Shown here: piece by piece, positions 1 through 10,799 of the stretch
Position numbering within the stretch: position 1 is the first letter of the stretch
How the letters are laid out: each line of letters begins with the position of its first letter
Source of the DNA: Hevea brasiliensis
Taxonomy: Eukaryota > Streptophyta > Magnoliopsida > Malpighiales > Euphorbiaceae
Direction of reading: 5' to 3'
Assembly (NCBI RefSeq): GCF_030052815.1
Contig: NC_079505.1
Coordinates: forward strand, 30,372,287-30,436,286
Length of the DNA stretch: 64,000 nt
The notes under the pieces: model-generated
What the model saw: only the letters and a program-made list of their open reading frames with translations
What the model was told of the DNA's origin: nothing
Database searches by the model: none
Position numbers and translations under genes: made by a program

Positions 1-149
1 AAATTGTTAAGATAAGTTTTGAAACCACAGTATCATGGCCATATATTTGAATACCTCACTAACACGATTACTGGGGGTAATTAGTTTCGAATTTTTCCTT
101 CTCTGGAGAAGAGTTGAGATGTGCCAGTAGAAGAGGATGTGAATGGATA
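1..149 (+). repeat. B-family LTR, left piece (interrupted by element A)
   Basis: This piece matches the second B-family LTR from about 61105 onward (shared words include gttaagataagtttt and gtgccagtagaag). The LTR resumes at 10800 after element A and its duplicated target site. It has no coding content. The LTR upstream of this point lies outside the window. Confidence 0.85.
145..149. repeat. Target-site duplication of element A, left copy (ggata)
   Basis: The five bases ggata directly precede the TGTGACACC end of A and recur exactly at 10795-10799 after the GTGTTACA end. This is the expected 5-bp duplication of a Ty3/gypsy integrase. Confidence 0.93.
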
Positions 150-3073
150 TGTGACACCCCTTACCCGTGTACAGTATTCCCGAGTAAGTAATGCCACACG
201 GTGTACCGGCACACTCTAATATACCTTAATTAATTTATATCATGCTTTTGAATATAATTTATGAAATATAATTTATTTAAGCCATTTATCGAAATTATTA
301 TTTATTTGAGGTTCCTAAAATTTTAAAGAAAATCCGGCAGAGTACCGGCTAAAAATGGAGAAAACAGTTCTTCGTAACCTGTGAAAAACACTTCCAATAT
401 TCATGTCTCATCATCACAAACTCCAATATCAAAATCTCAACAACATTTCTCAATTTCAGTTTTCAATCATCCATCACATGTGATAATCAAGTATAAATCA
501 CAATTAGATATTTACTTTTCCATTCACAAATACAATTTTCATAATTTACATGAACATCAAAATACATTACATAAATCCAAATACATATGAGAAAATAAAA
601 ATTTAGTCACAAAATGACAAAATGACGCCTAGTGCCCTACCAATGCACTGCAGGTAGTGAGGTGACACGGACACTGTGCAGAACTGCAGGATGGACTCAC
701 CCAGTCTGTGGTCTACTGGGCTCACGATCAGTATCTCCAGTACCTACGCGTGGCAAAAGCAACGCGCTAAGCAATAATGCTTAGTGGTGCAATAATAAAA
801 TAAAAGAAATAGCAAGAAAATAAATATGTAGTGAATGTATATGTTTCATTTGTTTTGAATTTGTATATCATTAACTTTGTCCAATTTCATTCCTTTGGTT
901 GCCCAAGTAACCTACACTAGACGACTGGACTGGATAAACGGGTAAACTGGCACTGGGTATCAAGTACCTTGGGCCGTCATACCATCGGTCACATATGCAT
1001 CTCCCGGTGTGCAACAGAACAGCTAATAAGCTGTGATAACATCAGGCACAAGGCCAAAGCTCAATACAAGGTCAGAATGGCTAAAAGCCATAAAATCACA
1101 GAATGGCATATTGCCATGTGCAGTACTGCTAACTGAACACTATTGGCATGCCAAACTATCCAAACCAATCTTGTTAAGTATACTAGGGCATTTGAAACTT
1201 CTAAATTCTTCAATTTGTGAATTTCAAGTTTTGGTGTCACTATTTACCCCATTGGTCAACAAAAATGTTGACTTTTGGATAGAAAATAGGTATATTGGTT
1301 TTGACACTCCCAACATACCACATTTTGCATTTAAAACTTGTTGGAATTAACCCCTAAATCCATTTCCAAACCTAAAACCTAGAGAGCAGAATTTTCAGTT
1401 TTTGTGACCCAAATTTACTGTTCCATTGGGCCCTGTTGCAGTGGGAATTTGAGGAAATAGTAAACATGAAAGTTGTTCCTTATTTTGTCTAGTTGAATTT
1501 CCTTTTTCGAATCACTCCATTTGGAGTTTTGTTGCTCCAGATATGGTCCAAAAATCACAGCTGGCCGGATTGCCAAAACTGCAGAATTACCAAATCTACA
1601 GTAACATGAATAGTGAATGTGACTACCATTTGGGTTAGGTTCTGGTCATAATTTGGGGTAGGTTTCTTCATGAAAGTTGTTTGTCTATGTCTTGACTTGT
1701 TGCTGTAAAACTTTCAGGTCAATTGACCATATCTAAAGTGAGTTATGGCCAAATGAACAGTTACTGTTCATTTGGTCATTTCTACAGGTGCTGTTGCAGG
1801 GTATCCGGATTGGGGCCAACTTTTGGTCCACTTGCTTTGGTCTTTTGGACATGGTTTCTTCAGCAAAAATGTGCCATTATAAGCCTAGTTTCATGTCCAG
1901 TTGGCCAAACACAAATTGGACCTACACAGCCAAAATTATGGCTGTCTAAGTGGGCTGGAATCTCAGCCTCATTGCTGCTGTCACTAGGCAGCCTACCAAT
2001 TGGGTTTGTAACTCTTTAGTTCACTTCAAATTATGACTAACTTACTTTAAATGGTCACTAATTGACCATTATAATTTTCACTAATCATTTCATAAGAAAA
2101 CCCTAATTTTGGTCAAGTCTCCAAGTTCTCAAAGTTTAAGTTATGCAATAAACTTACAATTTCAACTTAAATCATGTCCTTAAACATGAATTGAGTGAGA
2201 GAGAATAAATTGGGCACTAACCTTAGGAGGGCAGAATTTTCCCTTCAATTTCCTTCACTTTCTTTAATTTTCTTGGCAGCCAAACACTTTCCCAAGAGGT
2301 AAAATCAAGTTTTTATGAAGAAGACTAAAGGTTTTATGGTGATTTTTCAAGAGAATTTCTAGTGAGAAGTTTGGAATAACAATGGTGAAGGGAGAGGGAA
2401 GAGAGAAACGGCTGAAGAAGATGTGGAATTGCAGAAATTGTTTTCATTGTTTTGTCATTTTATCACTTTTTAATTTGGCTTGTTGAGTTGTGATTGGTGG
2501 AAGCCTTCCAAATGACATCATGTGATGTCATATTTAGGTTTTTCTTTCATTTTCTTTTCTTCTTTTCTCTACTCATTTTCAATTTAATTTTTAGTAATGT
2601 TTATTCATATTTTATGTCATATTAATTATTTACTCAACTGGACAAGTCGGTAAAAAATCACCTTTGAAGGCGAAATGACCAAAATGCCCTCCGTTTGGCT
2701 TAACGGGTCAAAATTGTCTGTACCGATTGAAAAATTTTTCTAAATATTTTCTTGGCATTCTAATGCCATAGGAACCTCAATGACCCTTCCCTGGAGTCCC
2801 AAAAATTATTTTATGAATTTTTCCCCGAGTCTAGGGCTCCTAGTTGCGAGAACCGCAACTTCCCTCTGGGTTTCCCATCGCTAGGGCACCGGCTCGTTTA
2901 ACTTGTTTGTATTTTATTTCTAAAATTTTTACTAAATTTTTCTTATTAATATTTGAGTTAATTATGGTTCCTGACTTTAGTTTAAATATTTTTCTGGACA
3001 TTCTAGTTGTCCGGACCGACACCGGTCACCGGAACAGTAGAATGTACGGAGTTGCTACCGGGAGGGTGTTACA
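150..3073 (-). repeat. Element A 3' LTR (2,924 bp)
   Basis: Direct repeat of 7872-10794, running from TGTGACACC to GTGTTACA on the plus strand. No gene is supported inside it; the short ORFs at 381, 1033 and 1723 reappear in the other LTR and encode low-complexity peptides. Recognisable modules are a hairpin at 767-784, a 27-bp palindrome at 1749-1775 and a ccaattgg inverted repeat near 1900. The end next to the internal region resembles the ends of the E and F LTRs. Confidence 0.95.
767..784. other. Conserved LTR hairpin, A 3' LTR
   Basis: ctaagca and tgcttag form a perfect 7-bp stem around the 4-base loop ataa. The same stem with different loops occurs in the LTRs of E, F and G, so the stem is kept while the loop changes. 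It sits beside a conserved gcgcgtt/acgcg segment. Its role is unknown; a structured RNA element near R is an inference. Confidence 0.6.
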
Positions 3074-3074
3074 A

Positions 3075-3086
3075 CTCTTCCCCTCT
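3075..3086 (-). other. Element A polypurine tract
   Basis: On the minus strand this reads agaggggaagag and directly abuts the 3' LTR start. It would prime plus-strand DNA synthesis. The pol stop codon (3085-3087) overlaps it, and a perfect palindrome (aaatttcg-tcct-cgaaattt) lies just upstream around 3090-3110. Confidence 0.85.
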
Positions 3087-6000
3087 AATTTAAATTTCGT
3101 CCTCGAAATTTACCTGATGCAAACAATTGAGGGAACTGTTGCCTCATCATCTCTTCACTTTCCCAAGTTGCCTCCTCAGTGTTGTGGTGCCTCCAAAGCA
3201 CTTTCACCAGTGGAATCTGCTTGTTCCTCAGTTCTTTTACTTCCCGTGCTAGGATCCGTAGAGGTTCTTCTTCATATGTCAAATCCGGTTGTATTTCAAT
3301 TTCTTCCCTGGAGATGACATGTGAAGGATCTGAGCGGTATCTTCTGAGCATGGACACGTGGAACACATTGTGGATCTTGTCCAGCTCTGGTGGTAAAGCT
3401 AGCCTGTAGGCCACTGGACCCACACGTTCAATAACTTCATATGGGCCAATGAACCTAGGGCTTAACTTACCTTTCCTTCCAAACCTTAATACCTTTTTCC
3501 ACGGTGACACCTTGAGGAACACTTTGTCGCCAACCGCATATTCTATTTCTTTTCTCTTCAGGTCGGCATAAGATTTCTGTCTGTCTGAGGCAACCTTCAA
3601 ATTGGCTTTGATTAGTTTCACTTTCTCCTCAGTCTGTTTCACCAGGTCTGGTCCCACCAGTTTGTCTTCGCCCAATTCAGTCCAGCACACTGGAGTTCTA
3701 CATTTCCTCCCATACAGTGCTTCATATGGGGCCATTTGGATGCTAGCTTGGTAGCTATTATTGTATGTAAATTCTGCCAGTGGGAGGTATCTATCCCAAC
3801 TTCCCTCAAACTCAATGACACAACTCCTCAGTATATCCTCAAGGACCTGACATATATTTCATGTTATTATTATCATTTCAATTCAATATGTGTATTTGTT
3901 TAATTGGTTTCAATTGTTTACCTGGATTACTCTTTCTGATTGCCCATCCGTCTGAGGATGGAAAGCTGTGCTGAAGTGGAGTTGTGTACCCAAGGACTCA
4001 TGCAACTTCTTCCAGAATCTCGATGTAAACCTTGGGTCTCGATCAGATATGATGGAAAGTGGAATTCCATGCAGTCTAACTATCTCACTGATATACAATT
4101 CTGCTAACTTCTCTAGTGAGTAGTCAGTCCTAACTGGCAGAAAGTGTGCTGACTTCGTCAATCTATCCACTATCACCCATACTGCATCATGTTTCTTCTG
4201 GGTGAGAGGTAGACCACTTACAAAATCCATGGTGACCCGATCCCATTTCCATTCAGGTATGCGTATAGGCTGTAGCAAACCTGATGGAACTTGATGTTCT
4301 GCCTTGACTTACTGACATGTCAAGCATTTAGTCACATAGTCAGCTATGTCCTTCTTCATACCAGGCCACCAATACTGAAGCTTCAGATCATGATACATTT
4401 TTGTACTTCCTGGGTGCATAGCATATACACTGATGTGTGCCTCTTTTAGAATACTGGCCTTCAATTCCCCATCATCTGGTACACACAATCTTCCTTTGTA
4501 ATACAGACACCCATCTGTTTTCACCTCAAAGTCAGTTGCTTTTCCCTCTGAGATTTTGCTCATAATAGCCATTAACTTTTCATCTACCTTTTGCCCATCT
4601 AAAATCTGCTGTAGCAGGTTTGGCCTCACTTGCAACTCAGCCAAAATAGCTCCATCTCGAACCAAAGTTAGACGGGCATTCAATGACCTCAAAGCTGTGA
4701 TGGACTTTTTGCTCAAAGTATTAGCAACTACATTTGCCTTCCCAGGATGGTAGTCAATCACACAATCATAGTCCTTCAGGAACTCAATCCATCGTCTCTG
4801 TCTAAGGTTGAGCTCCTTCTGGGTTGGCAAATATTTCAGGTTTTTTTGGTCTGTGTAAATGTAGCACTTTTTACCATACAAGTAATGCTTCCATATCTTT
4901 AGTGCGAAGATAATTGCTGCAAGCTCTAGATCATGGGTAGGGTAATTTTGTTCATGTGGCCTTAGCTGCCTGGAAGCATAGGCGACCACCTTCCCCTCTT
5001 GCATCAACACACACCCTAACCCATTATGAGAGGCATCACTATAGACCACGAAGTCCTTTCTCGACCTTGGTGTGTGCTGCGGTGCCTCTGTCAACATAGC
5101 CTTTAACTTCTCAAAACTGGTCTGACACTTGTCATTCCAGTCAAATCTGACATTCTTGTGTAACAACTTGGTCATTGGAGCAGCTATTAAGGGAAATCCC
5201 TTCACAAATCTTTTGTAATACCCAGCTAGCCCCAAGAAGCTTCGACCTCGCTTGTGTTTCGGGAGGCTTCCATTCCATCATCGCTTCTATTTTCTTGGGA
5301 TCCACCTAATCCCATCACCACACTATGTGTCCAAGGAATGCAATCTCATTCAACCAAAAGTCACACTTGGACAACTTAGCATACGACTTCTTTTCTCTCG
5401 TGGTTTGCGTAACAATCCTCAAATGCTCATCATGTTCTTCCCTGGTCTTGGAATACACCAAAATATCATCAATAAAGATCACTACGAACCGATCTAAGTA
5501 TGGATGGAAGATACGGTTCATAAGGTCCATGAATGCTGCTGGTGCATTTGTTAGGCCAAAGGGCATCACTAGAAACTCATAATGCCCATATCGGGTCCTG
5601 AATGCAGTCTTTGGCACATCTGCATCCTTCACCCTCAACTGATGATACCACGATGCGAGATCAATCTTAGAAAATACTCTGCTCCCTTCAACCGATCAAA
5701 CAGATCATCAATTCTAGGCAACGGATATTTGTTCTTCACGATCACTTTATTCAATCGCTGTAATCAATGCATAGCCTCAAAGTCCCATCCTTCTTTTTCA
5801 CAAATAGCACTGGAGCTCCCCATGGTGACACACTGGGGCGTATGAACCCCTTATCGAGCAACTCTTGCAACTAAGTTTTCAACTCCCTCAATTCAGTGGG
5901 TGCCATCCTATAAGGAGCAATGGAAATGGGTGCTGTACCCGGCAGTGTCTCAATAGCAAATTCGACTTCCCTTTCTGGTGGCAAACCAGGCAACTCTTCA

Positions 6001-6587
6001 GGGAACACATCTGGGAAGTCTCTTACTGTGGGTATATCACTCAGGTTTGGCTTAGCCTGCCTAGTATCCACCACATGTGCTAGGTAGGCTTCACAGCCTT
6101 TTCTCATCATTCTTCTTGCAACAGTGGCTGAGATGACGTTGGACAAGAAATCTGTCCTTTCCCCCACAACTGTAATTTCATTACCCCCAGAAGTTTTCAG
6201 GGAAATTCTCTTCAATTTGCAATCAACTATTGCCTGATGACGTGACAACCACTCCATTCCCAAAATCACGTCAAACTCATGGAAAGGCAACTCAATCAAG
6301 TCTGCCAAGAATTCATACCCTTGAATCTTTAACGGGCAACCCTTGTACACTTTGTTCACCACTACACTGTGGCCCAATGGATTAGTGACCAGAATGTCTT
6401 GGTCACTCTCCCCTACTAATATCCCCCTTTCTACGGGTAAGTTGATGCAGATGTATGAATGAGTGGATCCTGGATCCACCAATGCATGCACAGGTGTAGT
6501 GTAGAGGGAGAACGTACCCCTGATGACGTCCGGGGCATCTTGCTCCTCCTGAGCTCTCATAGCATAAGCTCTTGCAGGTGGTGGCAT
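3085..6587 (-). pseudogene. Element A pol polyprotein (protease-RT-RNase H-integrase-chromodomain), decayed
   Basis: Domains in minus-strand order follow. The aspartic protease has the active-site motif VDPGST (about 6480) and the ILGMEWL flap region. The reverse transcriptase has FIDDIL (within 5315-5638). RNase H has [14 protein letters not shown] and YTDQKNL (4309-5235). The integrase keeps all three acidic residues: MDFVSG, SDRDPRF and GQSERVIQ (3910-4278). The chromodomain includes WRHHNTEEATWE, ending SGKFRGRN (3085-3735). The protein would cut the polyprotein, copy RNA to DNA, degrade template RNA and integrate into chromatin. Frames change at several points (for example near 5235-5315 and 5640-5870) and stops occur, so the copy is broken. 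The gap between the two integrase blocks, 3847-3921, is best explained as an intron. Identity is certain at domain level. Confidence 0.93.
3847..3921 (-). other. Candidate 75-bp spliceosomal intron in the A integrase
   Basis: On the minus strand, coding ...GQSERVIQ is followed by gtaaacaattga and an AT-rich 75-bp stretch ending tgtcag, after which coding resumes as VLEDIL. Related pol proteins read RVIQ-VLED without a gap (family knowledge). Read through, the segment adds VNN and then a stop. Removal by GT-AG splicing is phase 0 and restores the frame exactly. The size is near the lower limit for plant introns. An AT-rich insertion that only resembles an intron is the alternative. Confidence 0.7.
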
Positions 6588-6599
6588 CGGGCCTCTCTG

Positions 6600-7744
6600 C
6601 TAGCTCGGATCTGAGCCTCGTGATGGTCCCACGACATCAGTTTGCAGATTTTCTACCCTTACGTAGTGCGGGAGCAGTGCTGCTGCTTGTGTTGGAGCGG
6701 TGTAGTAGTTCTGCGTGGGCGGTTCCTTAATCGATGCTCTGTTGACCCACACCTTAGCGAGCACCAGTCACTCTCCAACACTCACCCTTATGCCATTTCA
6801 GCGGTGTGGACATGCGAGTTCTTTGGGGCTGGTCCTGAACCCCATCCTCGGAGAGCTGCGCGATGGTGTGGGTGACCTCTCCTAGGGGTAAAGCGTGGCT
6901 GGGCCCTGAGGTGACCACGACCTTGTGGTTGCCCTCAACTTTGTGCAGGTGGACCCTTGAACTTCTTCCCAGGTATAGGAGATGAACTAGACTGACCCAG
7001 GCCCCTCTTCTGCTGTCTCTCCCTTCTGGTCTGCTCACTGATTCTTACTTTTTCAACCTTTATTGTAGCTTCCACTAACTTGGTAAATTCTGTGATTCCC
7101 AGGGCAGTGAGCTGGATCTTGATGTTGTCATTTAGTCCCTCTTCAAATCTCTTACATCTTTCAGCTTCATTAGGGACTATCTCCCTTCCATAGCGGCTTA
7201 ATCGAACAAATTCCTTCTCATATTCGGCCACTGACAGCTGTCTCTGCCTCAGGTTAATAAACTCTCTTCTTCTCTCTTCCAGGTATACAGTACCCACATA
7301 TTTCTTCTTGAATTCGGAGAGGAAGAAGTCCCAAGTTCTGACACTTTGCACTTCACTGACACCGTGTCCCACCATTCGTAGGCATCATCTTGCAACAAAG
7401 ATATGGCGACTTCGTGTTTTGCTCGAGTGCGGTGGAGTTGTTTTAGAACTCTGCTGTTCGTTCAACCAATTCTACGGTATGTAATCATCTTCTCTCTTCT
7501 TAGAAAAAGTCCACCGCTCCAAACTTTCTTAGCCTTTCAGTGTGATTTACTGTGGAGCTGGTGGTGGTGGTGGTGTTGGCATTACCCCGGCCATTTGTCT
7601 AAAGAATTCGGCCATTTGCTGGAACATGGCCTGTGGAGGCTGAGCTGGCGGAGTAGGTTCTCCCCTACCCCCAGTCTCAGCTACTGCAGGTGGAGCATGA
7701 CTCTCCACTTCCTCCTCGACTGCTCTCTGTGATGTAGGGTCCAT
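6600..7744 (-). pseudogene. Element A gag (capsid-nucleocapsid), decayed
   Basis: The start at 7744 (MDPTSQRAVEEE) gives a 65-residue N-terminal part with proline-rich PTPPPPPAPQ and a QQMAEFFRQMAG helix, then a stop. The capsid part continues in other frames (7375-6935), with typical gypsy gag words such as FLSEFKKKYV, RQRQLSVAEYEKEFVRLSRY and a basic C-terminal tail. A degraded zinc-knuckle remnant (WHKGECWRVTGA, with CGSTEHRLR following in a shifted frame) lies at about 6730-6800. Gag would form the virus-like particle and bind element RNA. Stops and frameshifts at about 7545, 7440-7500 and 6760 break this copy. Confidence 0.85.
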
Positions 7745-7854
7745 ATCCTATTCAAAATAAGAAAGACAAACAGATCTGCATTAGTGTCACCTCGACTCTT
7801 ACAAATGCAATGCATGGTATGGACTCAATCTAGGCCCAGAAACGCCTAAACTGT

Positions 7855-7866
7855 GCTCTGATACCA
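7855..7866 (-). other. Element A primer-binding site (tRNA-iMet)
   Basis: The minus strand reads tggtatcagagc five bases inside the 5' LTR boundary. It is complementary to the 3' end of plant initiator methionine tRNA and primes minus-strand DNA synthesis. Confidence 0.92.
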
Positions 7867-8488
7867 CTAAATGTGACACCCCTTACCCGTGTACAGTATT
7901 CCCGAGTAAGTAATGCCACACGGTGTACCGGCACACTCTAATATACCTTAATTAATTTATATCATGCTTTTGAAAATAATTTATGAAATATAATTTATTT
8001 AAGCCATTTATCGAAATTATTATTTATTTGAGGTTCCGAAAATTTTAAAGAAAATCCGACAGAGTACCGGCTAAAAATGGAGAAAATAGTTCTTCGGAAC
8101 CTGTGAAAAACACTTCCAATATTCATGCCTCATCATCACAAACTCCAATATCAAAATCTCAACAACATTTCTCAATTTCAGTTCTCAATCATCCATCACA
8201 TGTGATAATCAAGTATAAATTACAATTAGATATTTACTTTTCCATTCACAAATACAATTTTCATAATTTATATGAACATCAAAATACATTACATAAATCC
8301 AAATACATATGAGAAAATAAAAATTTAGTTACAAAATGACAAAATGACACCTAGTGCCCTACCAATGCACTGCAGGTAGTGAGGTGACACGGACACTGTG
8401 CAGAACTGCAGGATGGACTCACCCAGTCTGCGGTCTACTGGGCTCACGATCAGTATCTCCAGTACCTACGCGTGGCAAAAGCAACGCG

Positions 8489-8506
8489 CTAAGCAATAAT
8501 GCTTAG
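8489..8506. other. Conserved LTR hairpin, A 5' LTR
   Basis: Second copy of the ctaagca-ataa-tgcttag hairpin, inside the LTR that would drive transcription of A. Confidence 0.6.
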
Positions 8507-9469
8507 TGGTGCAATAATAAAATAAAAGAAATAGCAAGAAAATAAATATGTAGTGAATGTATATGTTTCATTTGTTTTGAATTTGTATATCATTAACTTT
8601 GTCCACTTTCATTCCTTTGGTTGCCCAAGTAACCTACACTAGACGACTAGACTGGATAAACGGGTAAACTGGCACTGGGTATCAAGTACCTCGGGCCGTC
8701 ACACCATCGGTCACATATGCATCTCCCGGTGTGCAGGCAATGTATAACAAGCTGTGATAACATCAGGCACAAGGCCAAAGCTCAATACAAGGTCAGAATG
8801 GCTAAAAGCCATAAAATCACAGAATGGAATATTGCCATGTGCAGTACTGCTAACTGAACCCTATTGGCATGCCAAACTATCCAAACCAATCTTGTTAGGT
8901 ATACTAGGGCATTTGAAACTTTTAAATTCTTCAATTTGTGAATTTCAAGTTTTGGTGTCACTATTCACCCCATTGGTCAACAAAAATGTTGACTTTTGGA
9001 TAGAAAATAGGTATATTGGTTTTGACACTCCCAACATACCACATTTTGCATTTAAAACTTGTTGGAATTAACCCCTAAATCCATTTCCAAACCTAAAACC
9101 TAGAGAGCAGAATTTTTAGTTTTTGTGACCCAATTTTACTGTTCCATTGGGCCCTGTTGCAGTGGGAATTTGAGAAAATGGTAAACATGAAAGTTGTTCC
9201 TTATTTTGTCTAGTTGAATTTCCTTTTTTGAATTACTCCATTTGGAGTTTTGTAGCTCCAGATATGGTCCAAAAACCACAGCTGGCCGGATTGCCAAAAC
9301 TGCAGAATTACCAAATCTACAATAACATGAACAGTGACTGTGACTGCCATTTGGGTTAGGTTCTGGTCATAATTTGGGGTAGGTTTCTTAATGAAAGTTG
9401 TTTTTCTATGTCTTAAGTTGTTTCTGTAAAAATTTCAGGTCAATTGACCATATCTACAGTGAGTTATGG

Positions 9470-9496
9470 CCAAATGAACAGTTACTGTTCATTTGG
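9470..9496. other. 27-bp perfect palindrome in the A LTR
   Basis: ccaaatgaacagt and actgttcatttgg are exact reverse complements around one central t. The same palindrome is at 1749-1775. Related, slightly decayed versions are in E (near 43640-43670) and in the LTR fragment inside J (near 54113-54140). No known function; a protein-binding site or cruciform is possible. Confidence 0.6.
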
Positions 9497-10794
9497 TCAT
9501 TTCTGCAGGTGCTGTTGCAGGGTATCCGGATTGGGGCCAACTTTTGGTCCACTTGCTTTAGTCTTTTGGACATGGTTTCTTCAGAAAAAATGTGCCATTA
9601 TAAGCCTAGTTTCATGTCCAATTGGCCAAACACCAATTGGACCTATACAGCCAAAGTTATGGCTGTCTAAGTGGGCTGGAATCTCAGCCTCATTGCTGCT
9701 GTCACTAGGCAGCCTACCAATTGGGTTTGTAACTCTTTAGTTCACTTCAAATTATGACTAACTTACCTTAAATGGTCACTAATTGACCATTAGAATGTTC
9801 ACTAATCATTTCATAAGCAAACCCTAATTTTGGTCAAGTCTCCAAGTTCTCAAAGTTTAAGTTATGCAATAAACTTACAATTTCAACTTAAATCATGTCC
9901 TTAAACATGAATTGAGTGAGAGAGAATAAATTGGGCACTAACCTTAGGAGGGCAGAATTTTCCCTTCAATTTCCTTCACTTTCTTTAATTTTCTTGGCAG
10001 CCAAACACTTTCCCAAGAGGTAAAATCAAGTTTTTGTGAAGAAGACTAAAGGTTTTATGGTGATTTTTCAAGAGAATTTCTAGTGAGAAGTTTGGAATAA
10101 CAATGGTGAAGGGAGAGGGAAGAGAGAAACGACTGAAGAAGATGTGGAATTGCAGAAATTGTTTTCTTTTTTTTGTCATTTTATCACTTTTTAATTTGGC
10201 TTGTTGAGTTGTGATTGGTGGAAGCCTTCCAAATGACATCATGTGATGTCATATTTAGGTTTTTCTTTCATTTTCTTTTCTTCTTTTCTCTACTCATTTT
10301 TAATTTAATTTCTAGTAATGTTTATTCATATTTTATGTCATATTAATTATTTACTCAACTGGACAAGTCGGCCAAAAATCACCTCTGAAGGCGAAATGAC
10401 CAAAATGCCCTCCGTTTGGCTTAACGGGTCAAAATTGTCTGTACCGATTGAAAAATTTTTCTAAATATTTTCTTGGCATTCTAATGCCATAGGAACCTCA
10501 ATGACCCTTCCCTGGAGTCCCAAAAATTATTTTATGAATTTTTCCCCGGGTCTAGGGCTCCTAGTTGCGAGAACCGCAACTTCCCTCTGGGTTTCCCATC
10601 GCTACGGCACCGGCTCGTTTAAATTGTTTGTATTTTATTTCTAAAATTTTTACTAAATTTTTCTTATTAATATTTGAGTTAATTATGGTTCTTGACTTTA
10701 GTTTAAATATTTTTCTGGACGTTCTAGCTGTCCGGACCGACACCGATCACCGGAACAGTAGAATGTACGGAGTTGCTACCGGGAGGGTGTTACA

Positions 10795-10799
10795 GGATA
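10795..10799. repeat. Target-site duplication of element A, right copy (ggata)
   Basis: Matches 145-149. After it the interrupted B-family LTR continues with tccatatatttgag. Confidence 0.93.

Larger units (their letters stand above)
150..10794 (-). mobile_element. Element A: full-length Ty3/gypsy chromovirus (Tekay-like), minus strand
   Basis: A complete 10,645-bp LTR retrotransposon lies between two direct repeats (150-3073 and 7872-10794) flanked by the 5-bp TSD ggata. Read on the minus strand the order is 5' LTR, PBS, gag, protease, RT, RNase H, integrase, chromodomain, PPT, 3' LTR. LTR ends are TGTAACACC...GGTGTCACA. The gene order with integrase after RNase H places it in Ty3/gypsy; the chromodomain and the SGKFRGRN tail at the PPT suggest the Tekay/Del chromovirus group (family knowledge). 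The two LTRs differ by only scattered changes, so the insertion is recent relative to the LTR it sits in. Gag and pol carry stops and frameshifts, so this copy is not autonomous now. Confidence 0.95.
7872..10794 (-). repeat. Element A 5' LTR (2,923 bp)
   Basis: Partner of 150-3073. Read on the minus strand it starts TGTAACACCCTCC and ends GGTGTCACA next to the PBS. The hairpin (8489-8506), palindrome (9470-9496) and ccaattgg inverted repeat (9616-9642) of the other LTR are all present. Notable local differences from the left LTR are near 8735-8750 (caggcaatgtataac against caacagaacagctaat). No gene is supported in it. Confidence 0.95.

Noticed and set aside
381..590. Small ORFs inside LTRs (for example 381-590, 1033-1350, 8103-8312, 14232-14438, 20000-20206)
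   Set aside because: They repeat in every LTR copy, have low-complexity composition, no domain and no consistent start context; they are by-products of LTR duplication.
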